Shown here: positions 43,061 to 51,270 of the stretch, one piece after another
How positions within the stretch are numbered: position 1 is the first letter of the stretch
How the letters are laid out: every line of letters begins with the position of its first letter
NCBI GenBank assembly: GCA_003281505.1
Contig: QCBU01000003.1
Location: forward strand, 1-64,000
Source of the DNA: Prochlorococcus sp. AG-347-J14
GTDB lineage: Bacteria; Cyanobacteriota; Cyanobacteriia; PCC-6307; Cyanobiaceae
Direction: 5' to 3'
DNA: 64,000 nt
The notes under the pieces: model-generated
Databases searched by the model: none
Seen by the model: only the letters and a program-made list of their open reading frames with translations
Told to the model about the DNA's origin: nothing
Position numbers and translations under genes: made by a program

Positions 43061-44059
43061 TTAACTGATGTTTTTAACGAAAGAAGAGTCAAATAATTTA
43101 CTCATATCTGGTTTCTCAGGAATAAATCCTACCTTGACCATAAAGTCTGCCATTTGTTTCGCTGCATATGGCATATATTTCATGCCGAACCCATCACTAA
43201 AAGCTTCTAAATTTTCTTCCAAAGAAAAGAACCTTGTTCCACCTTTATATTGTTTGTATTCGCGTGTTGGAATCCCAGCTCGCTTTGCCATGATCTTTTC
43301 AGATTTTCTTGGATTTTTTTCCATGAATTCTCTTACATCCCACCATGTTTTAACAATTTTTTGAACATCATCTGGTCTTTCAGAAATCAAATCTCCGCTT
43401 ACAGCTAATAAATCAGGAATTGCACCTGGATAATCTTTTGAACTAGCAATAACTCTTGCTCCAGGCCTCTTCATTGCAGTTCCTGTAAATGGAGGGAATG
43501 CACCAACTGCATCAACTTTTCCTGCTGCGAATGCAGTTGCAGCCTGATCAGTTGGAAGACCTTTAATAATTACATCATCTCGAGTTAATCCAACATCATT
43601 CAGAGCTAAAACAAGTAAAAAATCATCCACAACACCTTCTTCTACTGCTACTGTTTTACCTTTTAAATCAGCAACACTTTTAATTGATTTATCTGCAATT
43701 ATTTGGTCATTCCCTGCAGAATTATCATTAACTAAAACAACTACTTCCCCTCCATTCTCTCCTGGCAAGAAAGAAATAGTATCATTAAGAGTCTGCGAAT
43801 TTCCATCAATTTTACCAGCAGCAAAAGTTTCCATGGATTGAACATATCCATCAAACCATTTCATCTGAACATTAACTCCATTTTTTTTAAACATTTTTTG
43901 ATCAACAGCTATCGCCCAGGGCCACCATCCTGCCCAGTTACTGTACCCCAAAGTGATTGGTTCACCTTTGGGAGCTGCAGGACTTGATAATGTACTTAAT
44001 GAAATCGTTAATATTAGAGCCAGCAAAGAGGCAACAAAAACTCTCAATTTTTTAAACAT
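43061..44059 (-). CDS. ABC transporter substrate-binding protein (SsuA/NrtA-like), probable guanidine uptake
   Basis: 332 residues with a signal peptide (MFKKLRVFVASLLALILTIS, cleavage after SSPAAP). Type II binding fold: ITLGYSNWAGWWPWAIAVDQKMFKKNGVNVQ, FAAGKIDGNSQTLNDTI, LKGKTVAVEEGVVDDFLLVLALNDVGL, GAFPPFTG. The Trp-rich ligand loop (SNWAGWWPW) would suit a flat cationic ligand. Periplasmic partner of the following permease and ATPase. Confidence 0.92.
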   Translation of the reverse strand: MFKKLRVFVASLLALILTISLSTLSSPAAPKGEPITLGYSNWAGWWPWAIAVDQKMFKKNGVNVQMKWFDGYVQSMETFAAGKIDGNSQTLNDTISFLPGENGGEVVVLVNDNSAGNDQIIADKSIKSVADLKGKTVAVEEGVVDDFLLVLALNDVGLTRDDVIIKGLPTDQAATAFAAGKVDAVGAFPPFTGTAMKRPGARVIASSKDYPGAIPDLLAVSGDLISERPDDVQKIVKTWWDVREFMEKNPRKSEKIMAKRAGIPTREYKQYKGGTRFFSLEENLEAFSDGFGMKYMPYAAKQMADFMVKVGFIPEKPDMSKLFDSSFVKNIS

Positions 44060-44156
44060 TTTTGAAAAATATTACGTACTATCAATACTTAAGAAAAAGC
44101 AAATCTAAAGTTGTAATGACTGATACTTTTAAGAGATTACTATTACTTAATCAATA

Positions 44157-44840
44157 TTAATTATTTTTAAATTTCAGAATTTTTTTTCTAATCCAATCTT
44201 GCCATAAATCAAATCCAGACTTGGTTATCGATGAAATTTCTATCACATCTGCCTTAGGATTAGTTGAAGCTATGTTCGATTTTAATTCGTTAATATCAAA
44301 ATTCAAATGAGGTAACAAATCAACTTTAGTTATCAAAATTAAATCTGCTTCTCTAAACATTATTGGATATTTTAAAGGTTTATCCTCACCTTCGGTAATA
44401 CTTAAAAGTGCAACTTTAAAATGTTCTCCAATCTCAAATTCTGCAGGACAAACTAAATTTCCTACATTTTCCACTAACAAAATATCTAGTAAATCAGGAT
44501 TTATTTTTTTTTCTAGTAATTTCAAACCTCCACAAACCATATTTGCATCGAGATGGCATGCTCTTCCAGTTGTAATTGGAACCACTGGAATATTTAATTT
44601 TTCTAATCTTGCCGCATCAAGATTAGTGGTCATATCCCCCTCTAAAACAGCACTGTGAAATTTTTTTGAAAGATCTTCTAAAGTTATTTCAAGTAATCTG
44701 GTTTTTCCTGCACCAGGACTACTCATTATGTTCAGGCAAAGCAAATTATAATTATTAAACTTAACTTTATTTTTCTCAGCTTGATGACTATTTTGATGAA
44801 GAATATTTAATTCAATTTTGTCTGAAATTGGTAAATGCAT
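44157..44840 (-). CDS. ghaB: HypB-like Ni-insertion GTPase for the guanidine hydrolase
   Basis: 227 residues. P-loop MSSPGAGKTRLLE, then LEGDMTTNLDAARL, the nickel/zinc-site region TGRACHLDANMVCGGL, LVENVGNLVCPAEFEIGE, and the G4-type LITKVDLLPHLNFD. There is no His-rich N-terminus, unlike many HypB. There is no hydrogenase operon here; the position next to a ureohydrolase matches GhaB (Sll1079), which helps load Ni into GdmH. Confidence 0.88.
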   Translation of the reverse strand: MHLPISDKIELNILHQNSHQAEKNKVKFNNYNLLCLNIMSSPGAGKTRLLEITLEDLSKKFHSAVLEGDMTTNLDAARLEKLNIPVVPITTGRACHLDANMVCGGLKLLEKKINPDLLDILLVENVGNLVCPAEFEIGEHFKVALLSITEGEDKPLKYPIMFREADLILITKVDLLPHLNFDINELKSNIASTNPKADVIEISSITKSGFDLWQDWIRKKILKFKNN

Positions 44841-44880
44841 TTATATTTGAAAATACGTTTTTATTCTAGATACTAAGTTT

Positions 44881-45237
44881 CTACTTTTCTTTAAAATCAA
44901 TAGATGCGATTTTTAATTCCCTCCCACTAATAATTTCCTCCAAGTTAAAATTGCAACATGGAGACTTGTATCCATTCTCTTTCTTTGGAAAATATAATCT
45001 ATTGCATTTAGAGCATTTCCCTTCAAAAGGTATTGTCTCAATTGTAATCTCAGAGGAATCTAACCAAGAACCCAAGACTGCAGCATTAAAAGTATTAATT
45101 AATGATATTGGTTCTACACAAGTAAATTCGCCAATCTTAAGATTAATCTTTTCAACAACTATTTTTTTTTTATTTTTTTTCTCTGCCCACTCTTCCATGG
45201 AAAGAATAAGGCATTTTGTCATATCTACTTCATGCAC
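44881..45237 (-). CDS. ghaA: HypA-like metallochaperone for the guanidine hydrolase
   Basis: 118 residues. Starts MHEVDMTKCLI: the N-terminal Met-His pair is the Ni site of HypA. The zinc domain shows KCSKCNRLYFPKKENGYKSPCCN. Lies 6 bases after the ureohydrolase gene. Corresponds to Sll1078/GhaA by order and motif. Confidence 0.88.
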   Translation of the reverse strand: MHEVDMTKCLILSMEEWAEKKNKKKIVVEKINLKIGEFTCVEPISLINTFNAAVLGSWLDSSEITIETIPFEGKCSKCNRLYFPKKENGYKSPCCNFNLEEIISGRELKIASIDFKEK

Positions 45238-45243
45238 GAAAAT

Positions 45244-46434
45244 CTATCTCCATTTTTGATCAACTGACATATTGCATTTATCTGAAATCCATTCTGGTTT
45301 AGATTTTCTTGGGAGCTGACCACTTACTACAAGATGTGCAATTGAATCACAAATAACTCTAGTAGCTAATAGAGCCGTCATATCGCTTACATCATATGGA
45401 GGTGAAACCTCAACAAGCTCAATTCCGCATACATTAACTTTTCTGATAATGTACTCCAAAAGTTTTAATGCCTCTCTAGGTAATAAACCCCCAGGTTCAG
45501 GCCAACCAGTTCCAGGGACAAATCCAGCATCAATACAATCAATATCAAAAGAAATATATACGCAGTCGGTTCCATCCGTAGCTTTTTCAATCGCAAAATC
45601 AGCGGCCTCTTTTAATCCCATTTCACAGATATCAGTAACTGTTAAAACGTTTGTACTTCGTTCTCTGCAAATTTTCACTCCTTCTCTTGGTACTTGCCAA
45701 CCTCCAATTCCTAGTTGAACAAGATTTTTTGCAGGTGCATTTTTCATATTAGTTGCATGAAACCATGGACAGGTATGCATTCTTTCATCTAAATCTGTTT
45801 CTTGAGTATCTACATGTCTATCAAAGTGAATGATCCCTACTTTTTTATCTCCTAAGTGGCGACAAACTCCTCTAACTGTAGGGAAACCTATTGAATGATC
45901 ACCACCTAAAATAATTGGAAATGCACCACTAGCAAAAACATGAGCAACCCCCTTTGAAATTTGATCAAAACTTTTTTCATTATTAGCTGGAATTGTAAAA
46001 ATATCTCCTACATCACAAATAGATATCTGCTCTCTCAGATCCACTCCCATTTCGTAATTGTAAGGAGTATAGAGAGCAGAAATTTTTCTTATTCCTTGAG
46101 GTCCGAATCTTGTCCCTGGTCTATAAGTAGTTCCAGAATCATGAGGAACACCAACTATCGCAACATCATAATTTCCCACTTCATTTACATTTTCAATATA
46201 TGGAGATTTCATGAAAGTATTGATACCTGCAAAATGGGGTAATTCTCCCCTTGAAAATGTAGATATATTTCTATCGATAATACTTTTTGCTCCTTCTAAA
46301 CCATATTCCTTTGCTCTGGCAACCTCAGTTTCCCATCCTTTCAAAGGTAATTTTGATTCTTTTTCTAAAGCATCCATTCCTTCACTGGGATGCTTCCTAA
46401 TAAAGTTTTGATTTGCAGATGATTCAGTAGTCAC
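45244..46434 (-). CDS. gdmH: Ni-dependent guanidine hydrolase (agmatinase-family ureohydrolase)
   Basis: 396 residues. Ureohydrolase metal motifs: GGDHS (H180), HFDRHVDT (D205, H207, D209) and SFDIDCID (D297, D299). The N-terminal ~85-residue extension, the DRH variant of the usual DAH, and the MHTCPWFHATN block distinguish it from true agmatinases and fit GdmH (Sll1077), which splits guanidine to urea and ammonia. First gene of a seven-gene minus-strand operon with its own Ni chaperones and an ABC importer. I saw no ykkC-type riboswitch and no clear NtcA site upstream. Older annotation would be speB. Confidence 0.85.
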   Translation of the reverse strand: MTTESSANQNFIRKHPSEGMDALEKESKLPLKGWETEVARAKEYGLEGAKSIIDRNISTFSRGELPHFAGINTFMKSPYIENVNEVGNYDVAIVGVPHDSGTTYRPGTRFGPQGIRKISALYTPYNYEMGVDLREQISICDVGDIFTIPANNEKSFDQISKGVAHVFASGAFPIILGGDHSIGFPTVRGVCRHLGDKKVGIIHFDRHVDTQETDLDERMHTCPWFHATNMKNAPAKNLVQLGIGGWQVPREGVKICRERSTNVLTVTDICEMGLKEAADFAIEKATDGTDCVYISFDIDCIDAGFVPGTGWPEPGGLLPREALKLLEYIIRKVNVCGIELVEVSPPYDVSDMTALLATRVICDSIAHLVVSGQLPRKSKPEWISDKCNMSVDQKWR

Positions 46435-46643
46435 AAATTTAAAATTCTTTTTACACTTATCTCAATATTGTCAATAAAAATAAAAATGAACCATAAACTC
46501 GCTCTAAAAGATTCTCATTTAAACATTGTTAAATCACTATTCGCAAAAATAAAATACTTACACTATTAAAAAAGTCAGCTAGCTTAATTACAAAAGTATT
46601 TAAAATATTTAATAACGGAATAAATGATAGAAGAAGTAATAAG

Positions 46644-46760
46644 TTAAAAAGTATTAGATATTTTATTTTTCATATTTTCAATTTTATTGATTAATTCATC
46701 TAACCATTCTGTATTATTTTGCTCTTGTCTTTTATGGCTTTGACTTTTTTGAGTACTCAT
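46644..46760 (-). CDS. small protein of the NTxWLDxLIN family
   Basis: 38 residues: MSTQKSQSHKRQEQNNTEWL then DELINKIENMKNKISNTF. The second half is an amphipathic helix nearly identical to that of the 57470 protein (NTEWLDKLINNIEDMKNKIS) and close to the 47582 protein (NTLWLDKLINQLE). Three variable N-termini on one conserved helix show a real family. Confidence 0.65.
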   Translation of the reverse strand: MSTQKSQSHKRQEQNNTEWLDELINKIENMKNKISNTF

Positions 46761-46984
46761 AAATTTCTTGTATTAGGATTGTCCATTCAATATATCTTTT
46801 GAACTTACAGGAATCAATGTGCAATATTACCAAATCAAATGATAAGACAAGCTTTAGTAGCATTTCATACAAACCTATCCAAAACAAATTAACAAAGAAA
46901 ATCTAAATCTCTTCAGTTAAGTATTTTCTACGATGTTTTTATTTGATATTCTGATTTGAATTAGAAAAGAGTATAGATGTTCTT

Positions 46985-47092
46985 ATGGAAAAATCATTTC
47001 TAAATTTTATTTATTGGATCCTATTAAAGTCAGCTGAATGTTACTACGGAGATTCATTAAAAACAGAAGTACCCTATACACCTTATTTTTAG
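46985..47092 (+). CDS. possible small protein gene
   Basis: 35 residues: MEKSFLNFIYWILLKSAECY then YGDSLKTEVPYTPYF. Begins amphipathic and ends in an aromatic/proline tail. No homologue seen in the window. Confidence 0.4.
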   Translation: MEKSFLNFIYWILLKSAECYYGDSLKTEVPYTPYF

Positions 47093-47159
47093 TTTTGGTG
47101 AACCTTAACTTTTTATATTAGATCTCTAGTTTGAGAGTTATTAGTTTGGAATTAATTTA

Positions 47160-47318
47160 TCAAAAAACACAATATGGGTTACTTATAGATTCACTACAAA
47201 ATAATCTCTTAGGTTGAATTTCTTTTACTGATTGTGAATAAATTTTAGCTGTAAGGATCTCCCCAAAATCAACTAAAACTACAATTAAAAGAAGTAGCTC
47301 AATTGCGAGGTTGATCAT
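47160..47318 (-). CDS. small one-helix membrane protein
   Basis: 52 residues behind a strong ribosome-binding site (CAGGAGGGTAA): MINLAIELLLLIVVLVDFGE helix, then ILTAKIYSQSVKEIQP and FCSESISNPYC near the end. The RBS makes expression likely. It lies 84 bases downstream of the twin CX3C gene on the same strand. Confidence 0.65.
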   Translation of the reverse strand: MINLAIELLLLIVVLVDFGEILTAKIYSQSVKEIQPKRLFCSESISNPYCVF

Positions 47319-47402
47319 AAGATTACCCTCCTGAAATTTATATAAAAACCCTATAACTTCAAAATAGGTATTGAATAGAGTTTAAATTCCTATTTTTAGC
47401 GA

Positions 47403-47579
47403 TCAAAAATTTTTTTTTGGTAATGGTCTAGGTTCACAATTTTTGACGCATTCTTCTAGAGAATTTTCAGATAAAGACTTTTCAGAATTAATCTTAATTG
47501 CGCAACTACGAAGACAATCATAAAAGACATACTTGGGATCTAATTCATTTTTGAATTGTTTATTTCTAAATGTATTCAT
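47403..47579 (-). CDS. twin CX3C small protein
   Basis: 58 residues from ATG 47579: MNTFRNKQFKNELDPKYVFY, then DCLRSCAIKINSEKS, LEECVKNCEPRPLPKKNF. CLRSC and CVKNC form a twin CX3C pattern like the 22440 protein but with a longer connecting loop. It starts 2 bases after the stop of the 47582 gene, so the two are one operon. Confidence 0.65.
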   Translation of the reverse strand: MNTFRNKQFKNELDPKYVFYDCLRSCAIKINSEKSLSENSLEECVKNCEPRPLPKKNF

Positions 47580-47581
47580 GA

Positions 47582-47689
47582 TCAAACTCCCTTTGATTTT
47601 TTTTCAAGTTGATTTATTAATTTATCCAACCAAAGAGTGTTGTTGATCTTTTTTGTGTTTTTAAAGTATTTCGTTTTGAACGTACTCAT
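47582..47689 (-). CDS. small protein of the NTxWLDxLIN family
   Basis: 35 residues: MSTFKTKYFKNTKKINNTLW then LDKLINQLEKKSKGV. Conserved helix shared with the 46644 and 57470 proteins. Both minus-strand copies begin MST. Co-transcribed with the twin CX3C gene just downstream. Confidence 0.6.
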   Translation of the reverse strand: MSTFKTKYFKNTKKINNTLWLDKLINQLEKKSKGV

Positions 47690-47877
47690 GTAATTACACC
47701 TCAATAAGTGGATCTAACTTAGGAATGATAATTGAAATTTCCTAGAGCAAAAATACTGATTATGAATATAGTGAAATATTTAATACCTCCTAATTCATGA
47801 TTTATATTTTAGGTATTACAACTCTTGATTCTTTTATTAAATTCATACTAAATAACTTCTAAAAAAGAAGATTAATT

Positions 47878-48048
47878 ATGACTTGCGGAAATCTAATTAA
47901 AAATAAAATTCAACATGTATTTAGTGTTTTGTTTGATTCGTTATCAATTGAGAGAAAACTAACTGATGCTCAAATGGAATGTATGCAATTCGGAATTTGT
48001 AATTATACTCCAAGACAAGTTGAGGAAGTTCCCTTTTTTCATTATTAA
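47878..48048 (+). CDS. small cysteine-bearing protein
   Basis: 56 residues: MTCGNLIKNKIQHVFSVLFD, then SLSIERKLTDAQMECMQFGI, CNYTPRQVEEVPFFHY. Cysteines at 3, 35 and 41. Helical with a polar C-terminus. A GGGCAATTAGCTCC hairpin follows at 48071, the same type as in repeat C. No family recognised. Confidence 0.55.
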   Translation: MTCGNLIKNKIQHVFSVLFDSLSIERKLTDAQMECMQFGICNYTPRQVEEVPFFHY

Positions 48049-48075
48049 TCTGAATTCATTTTAAACTGAGGGCAA

Positions 48076-48390
48076 TTAGCTCCTCCTCACCCAATCAGGA
48101 GATCCACTAAACCAATCAGCGAGATCATCATTTTTGGGATCAAAGTGATTTTCAGTTTCTAAACCGTCAAGGCCAAGATTCTGTATGAGTCCATTTATTC
48201 CATCTGATTTTTGCTTGCCATATCTCCTCAAGCTATTAGCTTTCTTAAGCCATGTCCATATAGTTGAATTATGTTTTGCAAACTTTTCTACATAAATTCT
48301 TTCTTCCAATGCGACAGGTTCATCTAATGAAATCCTTTTTACAATATCCTTAATTTTTAAGCGTGTCTTGTTGGTTAGAAACATATTCAT
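48076..48390 (-). CDS. conserved cyanobacterial hypothetical protein
   Basis: 104 residues (102 from the second Met): FLTNKTRLKIKDIVKRISLD, EERIYVEKFAKHNSTIWTWLKKANSLRRYGKQ, and an acidic/Trp end LADWFSGSPDWVRRS. Soluble, helical. Recognised as a picocyanobacterial conserved protein without known role. Confidence 0.75.
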   Translation of the reverse strand: MNMFLTNKTRLKIKDIVKRISLDEPVALEERIYVEKFAKHNSTIWTWLKKANSLRRYGKQKSDGINGLIQNLGLDGLETENHFDPKNDDLADWFSGSPDWVRRS

Positions 48391-48771
48391 AAAAGAAGTT
48401 AATGTTTTATAAAAGTTTTTTTTATGAATGTCTTGTCAATCTTTATTTCAAGAAAAAGTATTTTTTAGGAGCTTTTCAAGGACAAATATATTTATTTAAA
48501 AACAGGTATATTCAATTGGTAAAAAATACTACTTAATTCGATTTATATAACTTATATAAAAATGAGTTCAAGATAAGTTTCTCTATATAATTTAAGATTT
48601 AATTTATAAAATTGAATAAGGAAAATTTACATTAAAAGTCGATTGTAAATAAGGGGGGCTAGCTCCTTAAAAAAAGATTTATACAAACACATAAAAAGTT
48701 AAATCAATTACTGACAGATATTTAAAAAATAAATAATATAAGCCTAAATAATATTATAGAAATTCAAATTC
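48391..48771. other. gene-free gap with a repeat block
   Basis: No ORF of interest. Contains the AGTCGATTGTAAAT + GGGG/CTCC block at 48637-48668 and the upstream region of the cupin gene. AT-rich otherwise. Confidence 0.6.
48637..48668. repeat. outlying copy of the island right-arm block
   Basis: AGTCGATTGTAAATAAGGGG followed by GGCTAGCTCCTT aligns with the block in repeat C (AGTAGATCTACAATAAGGGG, CAATTAGCTCCTT). A short AAGGGG/CTCCTT hairpin is formed. No EVE-like start is nearby. Confidence 0.5.
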
Positions 48772-49197
48772 ATGATCAAGAATTTATTCATCGCATTAGC
48801 TTTTGCATTAATGATTATCAATCCAAACATATCTATAGCTGCAGAATCTCCTGTTGATGTACAAGAAATCTTCACCTCTTCAGAAAATATTGATGGAGAT
48901 AATTTTAAGTATCCAAAAGGAAAGGCTGAAATGCGTTTGATTAGAGTAGAAGTTGAAAATGGAGCAACGATACCTATGCACTCTCATCCTGTACCTTTAC
49001 TGGGTCATATTGAAAGTGGTGAATTAACGCTTGCTGAAAAGACAGGTATTAATAAAACCTTTAAGCAAGGAGATTCATTCGTTCTCTCAGCAAATACTCC
49101 TGCTCATACAATGGCTAATAGTGGCAATACTTCAGCAGTTATGTGGGTTGCTGTTGCTTCAGCAGAAGGTATTCCAACATTAAATCCTGAAGAGTAA
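48772..49197 (+). CDS. exported cupin domain protein
   Basis: 141 residues. Signal peptide MIKNLFIALAFALMIINPNI with likely cleavage after SIAA. Cupin motif with metal ligands: ATIPMHSHPVPLLGHIESGELTL (His, His, His/Glu) and FVLSANTPAHTMANSG. Periplasmic small-molecule binding or dioxygenase-type activity is possible. Followed by a strong terminator at 49227. Confidence 0.85.
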   Translation: MIKNLFIALAFALMIINPNISIAAESPVDVQEIFTSSENIDGDNFKYPKGKAEMRLIRVEVENGATIPMHSHPVPLLGHIESGELTLAEKTGINKTFKQGDSFVLSANTPAHTMANSGNTSAVMWVAVASAEGIPTLNPEE

Positions 49198-49226
49198 ATT
49201 TACCTTAGGAACAGTCGGTTTAAACC

Positions 49227-49251
49227 AAGGGGGAAATTAGCCCCTTTTTTT
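49227..49251 (+). terminator. rho-independent terminator of the cupin gene
   Basis: AAGGGG (49227-49232) - GAAATTAG - CCCCTT (49241-49246) followed by T's to 49251; 30 bases after the stop codon. Confidence 0.85.
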
Positions 49252-49298
49252 ATGAACACGTACATAATTTTAAAACTTTAAAAAAAAATTTAAATTAT

Positions 49299-50600
49299 TT
49301 AAGAACCTAAAAGGGCCTTGCACTCCAACATTTCTTTAGTGGCAGCTGATTTATTTGTTCTCAATGAAATAATATCTGCTAAAAAGTTAGCGTCATCTTT
49401 TACTCCACAAAAACGTCCTGAGCCCCATGTATAAAGCCAAGGTAAACCAAGAAAATAAAGCCCAGGTGACTGGGTCACACCTCTTTCATGAATAGGAAAG
49501 CCAGTTCCATCAAAAACTGAGATATCTACCCAACTAAAATCACTTTTATAACCTGTACACCAAATTACTACTGATAAGTTTTTGCATACAACCCTAGTAC
49601 CTTTGACATCTTCCGTTGGTTTCCAGCAAGGAGAATATTTTTCTTCTTTGGGCGCATCTATATTATTTTTTGAAATCCACTCATCAATACTATTTCTTAT
49701 TCTGCTGTAAACAGAATCTGCTCCATCGAGATTTTTAGAAAGATCATTTGAAAATTGAATTTCATTAATAGTTAACTCTTCTAATCGTCCATGAAGATTC
49801 ATCCCTTCCATCGCTCTCCTCCTAAGATCTATTTCTCTTCCGTTATCTCTCCCAGTTAAATAATGATTAGTTTTATTCCTTACACTTTTAGGATTATCGT
49901 GTTCGCCAATAGGCATTGAATAATAACCCATTCTGTCGAGCCAATCTACAACATCTCTTCCTCTATACCTTCTTGGAGATCTTGGAGCACTCCCCACGCT
50001 TAAATGAACTTCTTTTTTTTCAAAAAAAAGATCTTCAGCTATTTGACAACCTGATTGACCACTGCCTACAACTAGGACAGGTCCATCTGGTAATGAATTT
50101 GCATTTTTATATTCTCTTGCATCAATTTGCAAGATATTTGTTGGTAATCTCTCAGAATGCGGATGTCGTTTTGGAACATGATAAGCTCCAGTTGCTATAA
50201 CAACTTGATCAGCTTCAAAATTTCCGCGGTTAGTTGAAATAAAAAACTTTTCATTTTTTTTTACTAAATGTTTTACTTCAATCCCTTCAAGAATATCTGC
50301 CTTAACAAATTCAGAATATTTTTTTAAATATTTAACTATATTTTCTTTATCCATAAACCCATTAGGGTCTTTACCAGAATATTGATAATCAGGAAGTGTG
50401 CATTGCCAATTTGGCGTCACAAGGCAGAAAGAATCCCAACGTTGTTCTTTCCAAGAAAACCCGACATAATTTTTTTCTAAGATAAGAGGTTTTATCCCTT
50501 TTTTTTGAAGTGAATGAGCAATAGACAATCCTGCTTGTCCTGCACCAATAATAATTACAGAACATTTAGCAGAGATTTGATTTAAAAATGTTTCGAGCAT
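49299..50600 (-). CDS. MSMEG_0569-family flavin-dependent oxidoreductase (Nit1C cluster)
   Basis: 433 residues. FAD motif VIIGAGQAGLSIAHSLQKKGI, second Rossmann VLVVGSGQSGCQIAEDLF, and a FMO/thioredoxin-reductase-like ATGAYHVPKRHP. The C-terminal VIWCTGYKSDFSWV and LYFLGLPWLYTWGSGRFCGV match the flavoprotein that accompanies Nit6803-type nitrilase clusters. Divergent from the rest of the cluster across a 170-bp promoter region. Substrate unknown. Confidence 0.9.
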   Translation of the reverse strand: MLETFLNQISAKCSVIIIGAGQAGLSIAHSLQKKGIKPLILEKNYVGFSWKEQRWDSFCLVTPNWQCTLPDYQYSGKDPNGFMDKENIVKYLKKYSEFVKADILEGIEVKHLVKKNEKFFISTNRGNFEADQVVIATGAYHVPKRHPHSERLPTNILQIDAREYKNANSLPDGPVLVVGSGQSGCQIAEDLFFEKKEVHLSVGSAPRSPRRYRGRDVVDWLDRMGYYSMPIGEHDNPKSVRNKTNHYLTGRDNGREIDLRRRAMEGMNLHGRLEELTINEIQFSNDLSKNLDGADSVYSRIRNSIDEWISKNNIDAPKEEKYSPCWKPTEDVKGTRVVCKNLSVVIWCTGYKSDFSWVDISVFDGTGFPIHERGVTQSPGLYFLGLPWLYTWGSGRFCGVKDDANFLADIISLRTNKSAATKEMLECKALLGS

Positions 50601-50704
50601 TTTTTTATTTAATAAACTAATCTTGTCATGATTATGAATTTTAATATGTTATAAAACTCACTAAAAAAGCTTTTTTGATCAGAAATCTTAAGTTAATCAA
50701 TTTA

Positions 50705-50718
50705 GTGATATCGGTTAC
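50705..50718 (+). promoter_or_regulatory. NtcA-like site upstream of the Nit1C cluster
   Basis: GTGATATCGGTTAC fits the GT-N10-AC consensus of the nitrogen regulator NtcA (GTA-N8-TAC with one change). A -10-like GAGAAT lies about 22 bases downstream, the spacing expected at class II NtcA promoters. It is 52 bases before the first gene. The family is named for nitrogen-starvation response, which agrees. Confidence 0.55.
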
Positions 50719-50769
50719 ATTCTTTTGGGAAATCAAGTCAGAGAATGACAAGAGTTTTTTAAAAATTTC

Positions 50770-51252
50770 ATGCCATCTGTAACTCGTCCCGCTAATCAAC
50801 CTGGAGAATTCTTAGTTGATTATGAAGAAAAAGTATTCCCAGATGTTAAAGCCGAACCAGGTGAGAAAGCCTTACTAACTTTTCATACTGTTGCTTTTGA
50901 GGGATCTATTGGCCTTGTAAATCTTTTACAAGCTAGTCGTCTTATAAATAAGGGTTTTGAAACTTCAATCTTGCTATATGGTCCAGGAGTAACTCTAGGA
51001 CTACAAAGAGGCTTTCCAAAGCTTGGAGATGCAGCATTTGATGGTCATTTAAATTTCAATGCTCGCTTAGAAAAATTTATGGGTCAAGGCGGTAAAGTTT
51101 ATGCTTGTCGATTTGCATTACAAGCTTTGTACGGGCATGGGGAAGGAGCTCTTACTCCAGGGATAAAACCAATAAGTCCTTTAGATGTTCTCGATATCGT
51201 ATTAATGCATCGCAAAGAAGGGGCATTTATTTTGGATACTTGGACTCTATAA
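50770..51252 (+). CDS. MSMEG_0572/Sll0783 family nitrogen starvation response protein
   Basis: 160 residues: [45 protein letters not shown] then [20 protein letters not shown] and [19 protein letters not shown]. Diagnostic first member of Nit1C clusters; biochemical role unknown. Synechocystis sll0783 is nitrogen-starvation induced. Opens the six-gene plus-strand run. Confidence 0.93.
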   Translation: MPSVTRPANQPGEFLVDYEEKVFPDVKAEPGEKALLTFHTVAFEGSIGLVNLLQASRLINKGFETSILLYGPGVTLGLQRGFPKLGDAAFDGHLNFNARLEKFMGQGGKVYACRFALQALYGHGEGALTPGIKPISPLDVLDIVLMHRKEGAFILDTWTL

Positions 51253-51270
51253 GACATAAGCTCTAAGAAA

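Noticed and set aside
44157..45237. HypA/HypB as evidence of a NiFe hydrogenase
   Set aside because: No hydrogenase structural or other hyp genes are nearby; the gene order points to nickel delivery to the ureohydrolase.
46435..46640. Guanidine riboswitch (ykkC-type) or NtcA site upstream of gdmH
   Set aside because: Neither the conserved riboswitch motifs nor a GTA-N8-TAC site was found on the minus strand; only a TTGACA-like hexamer is present.
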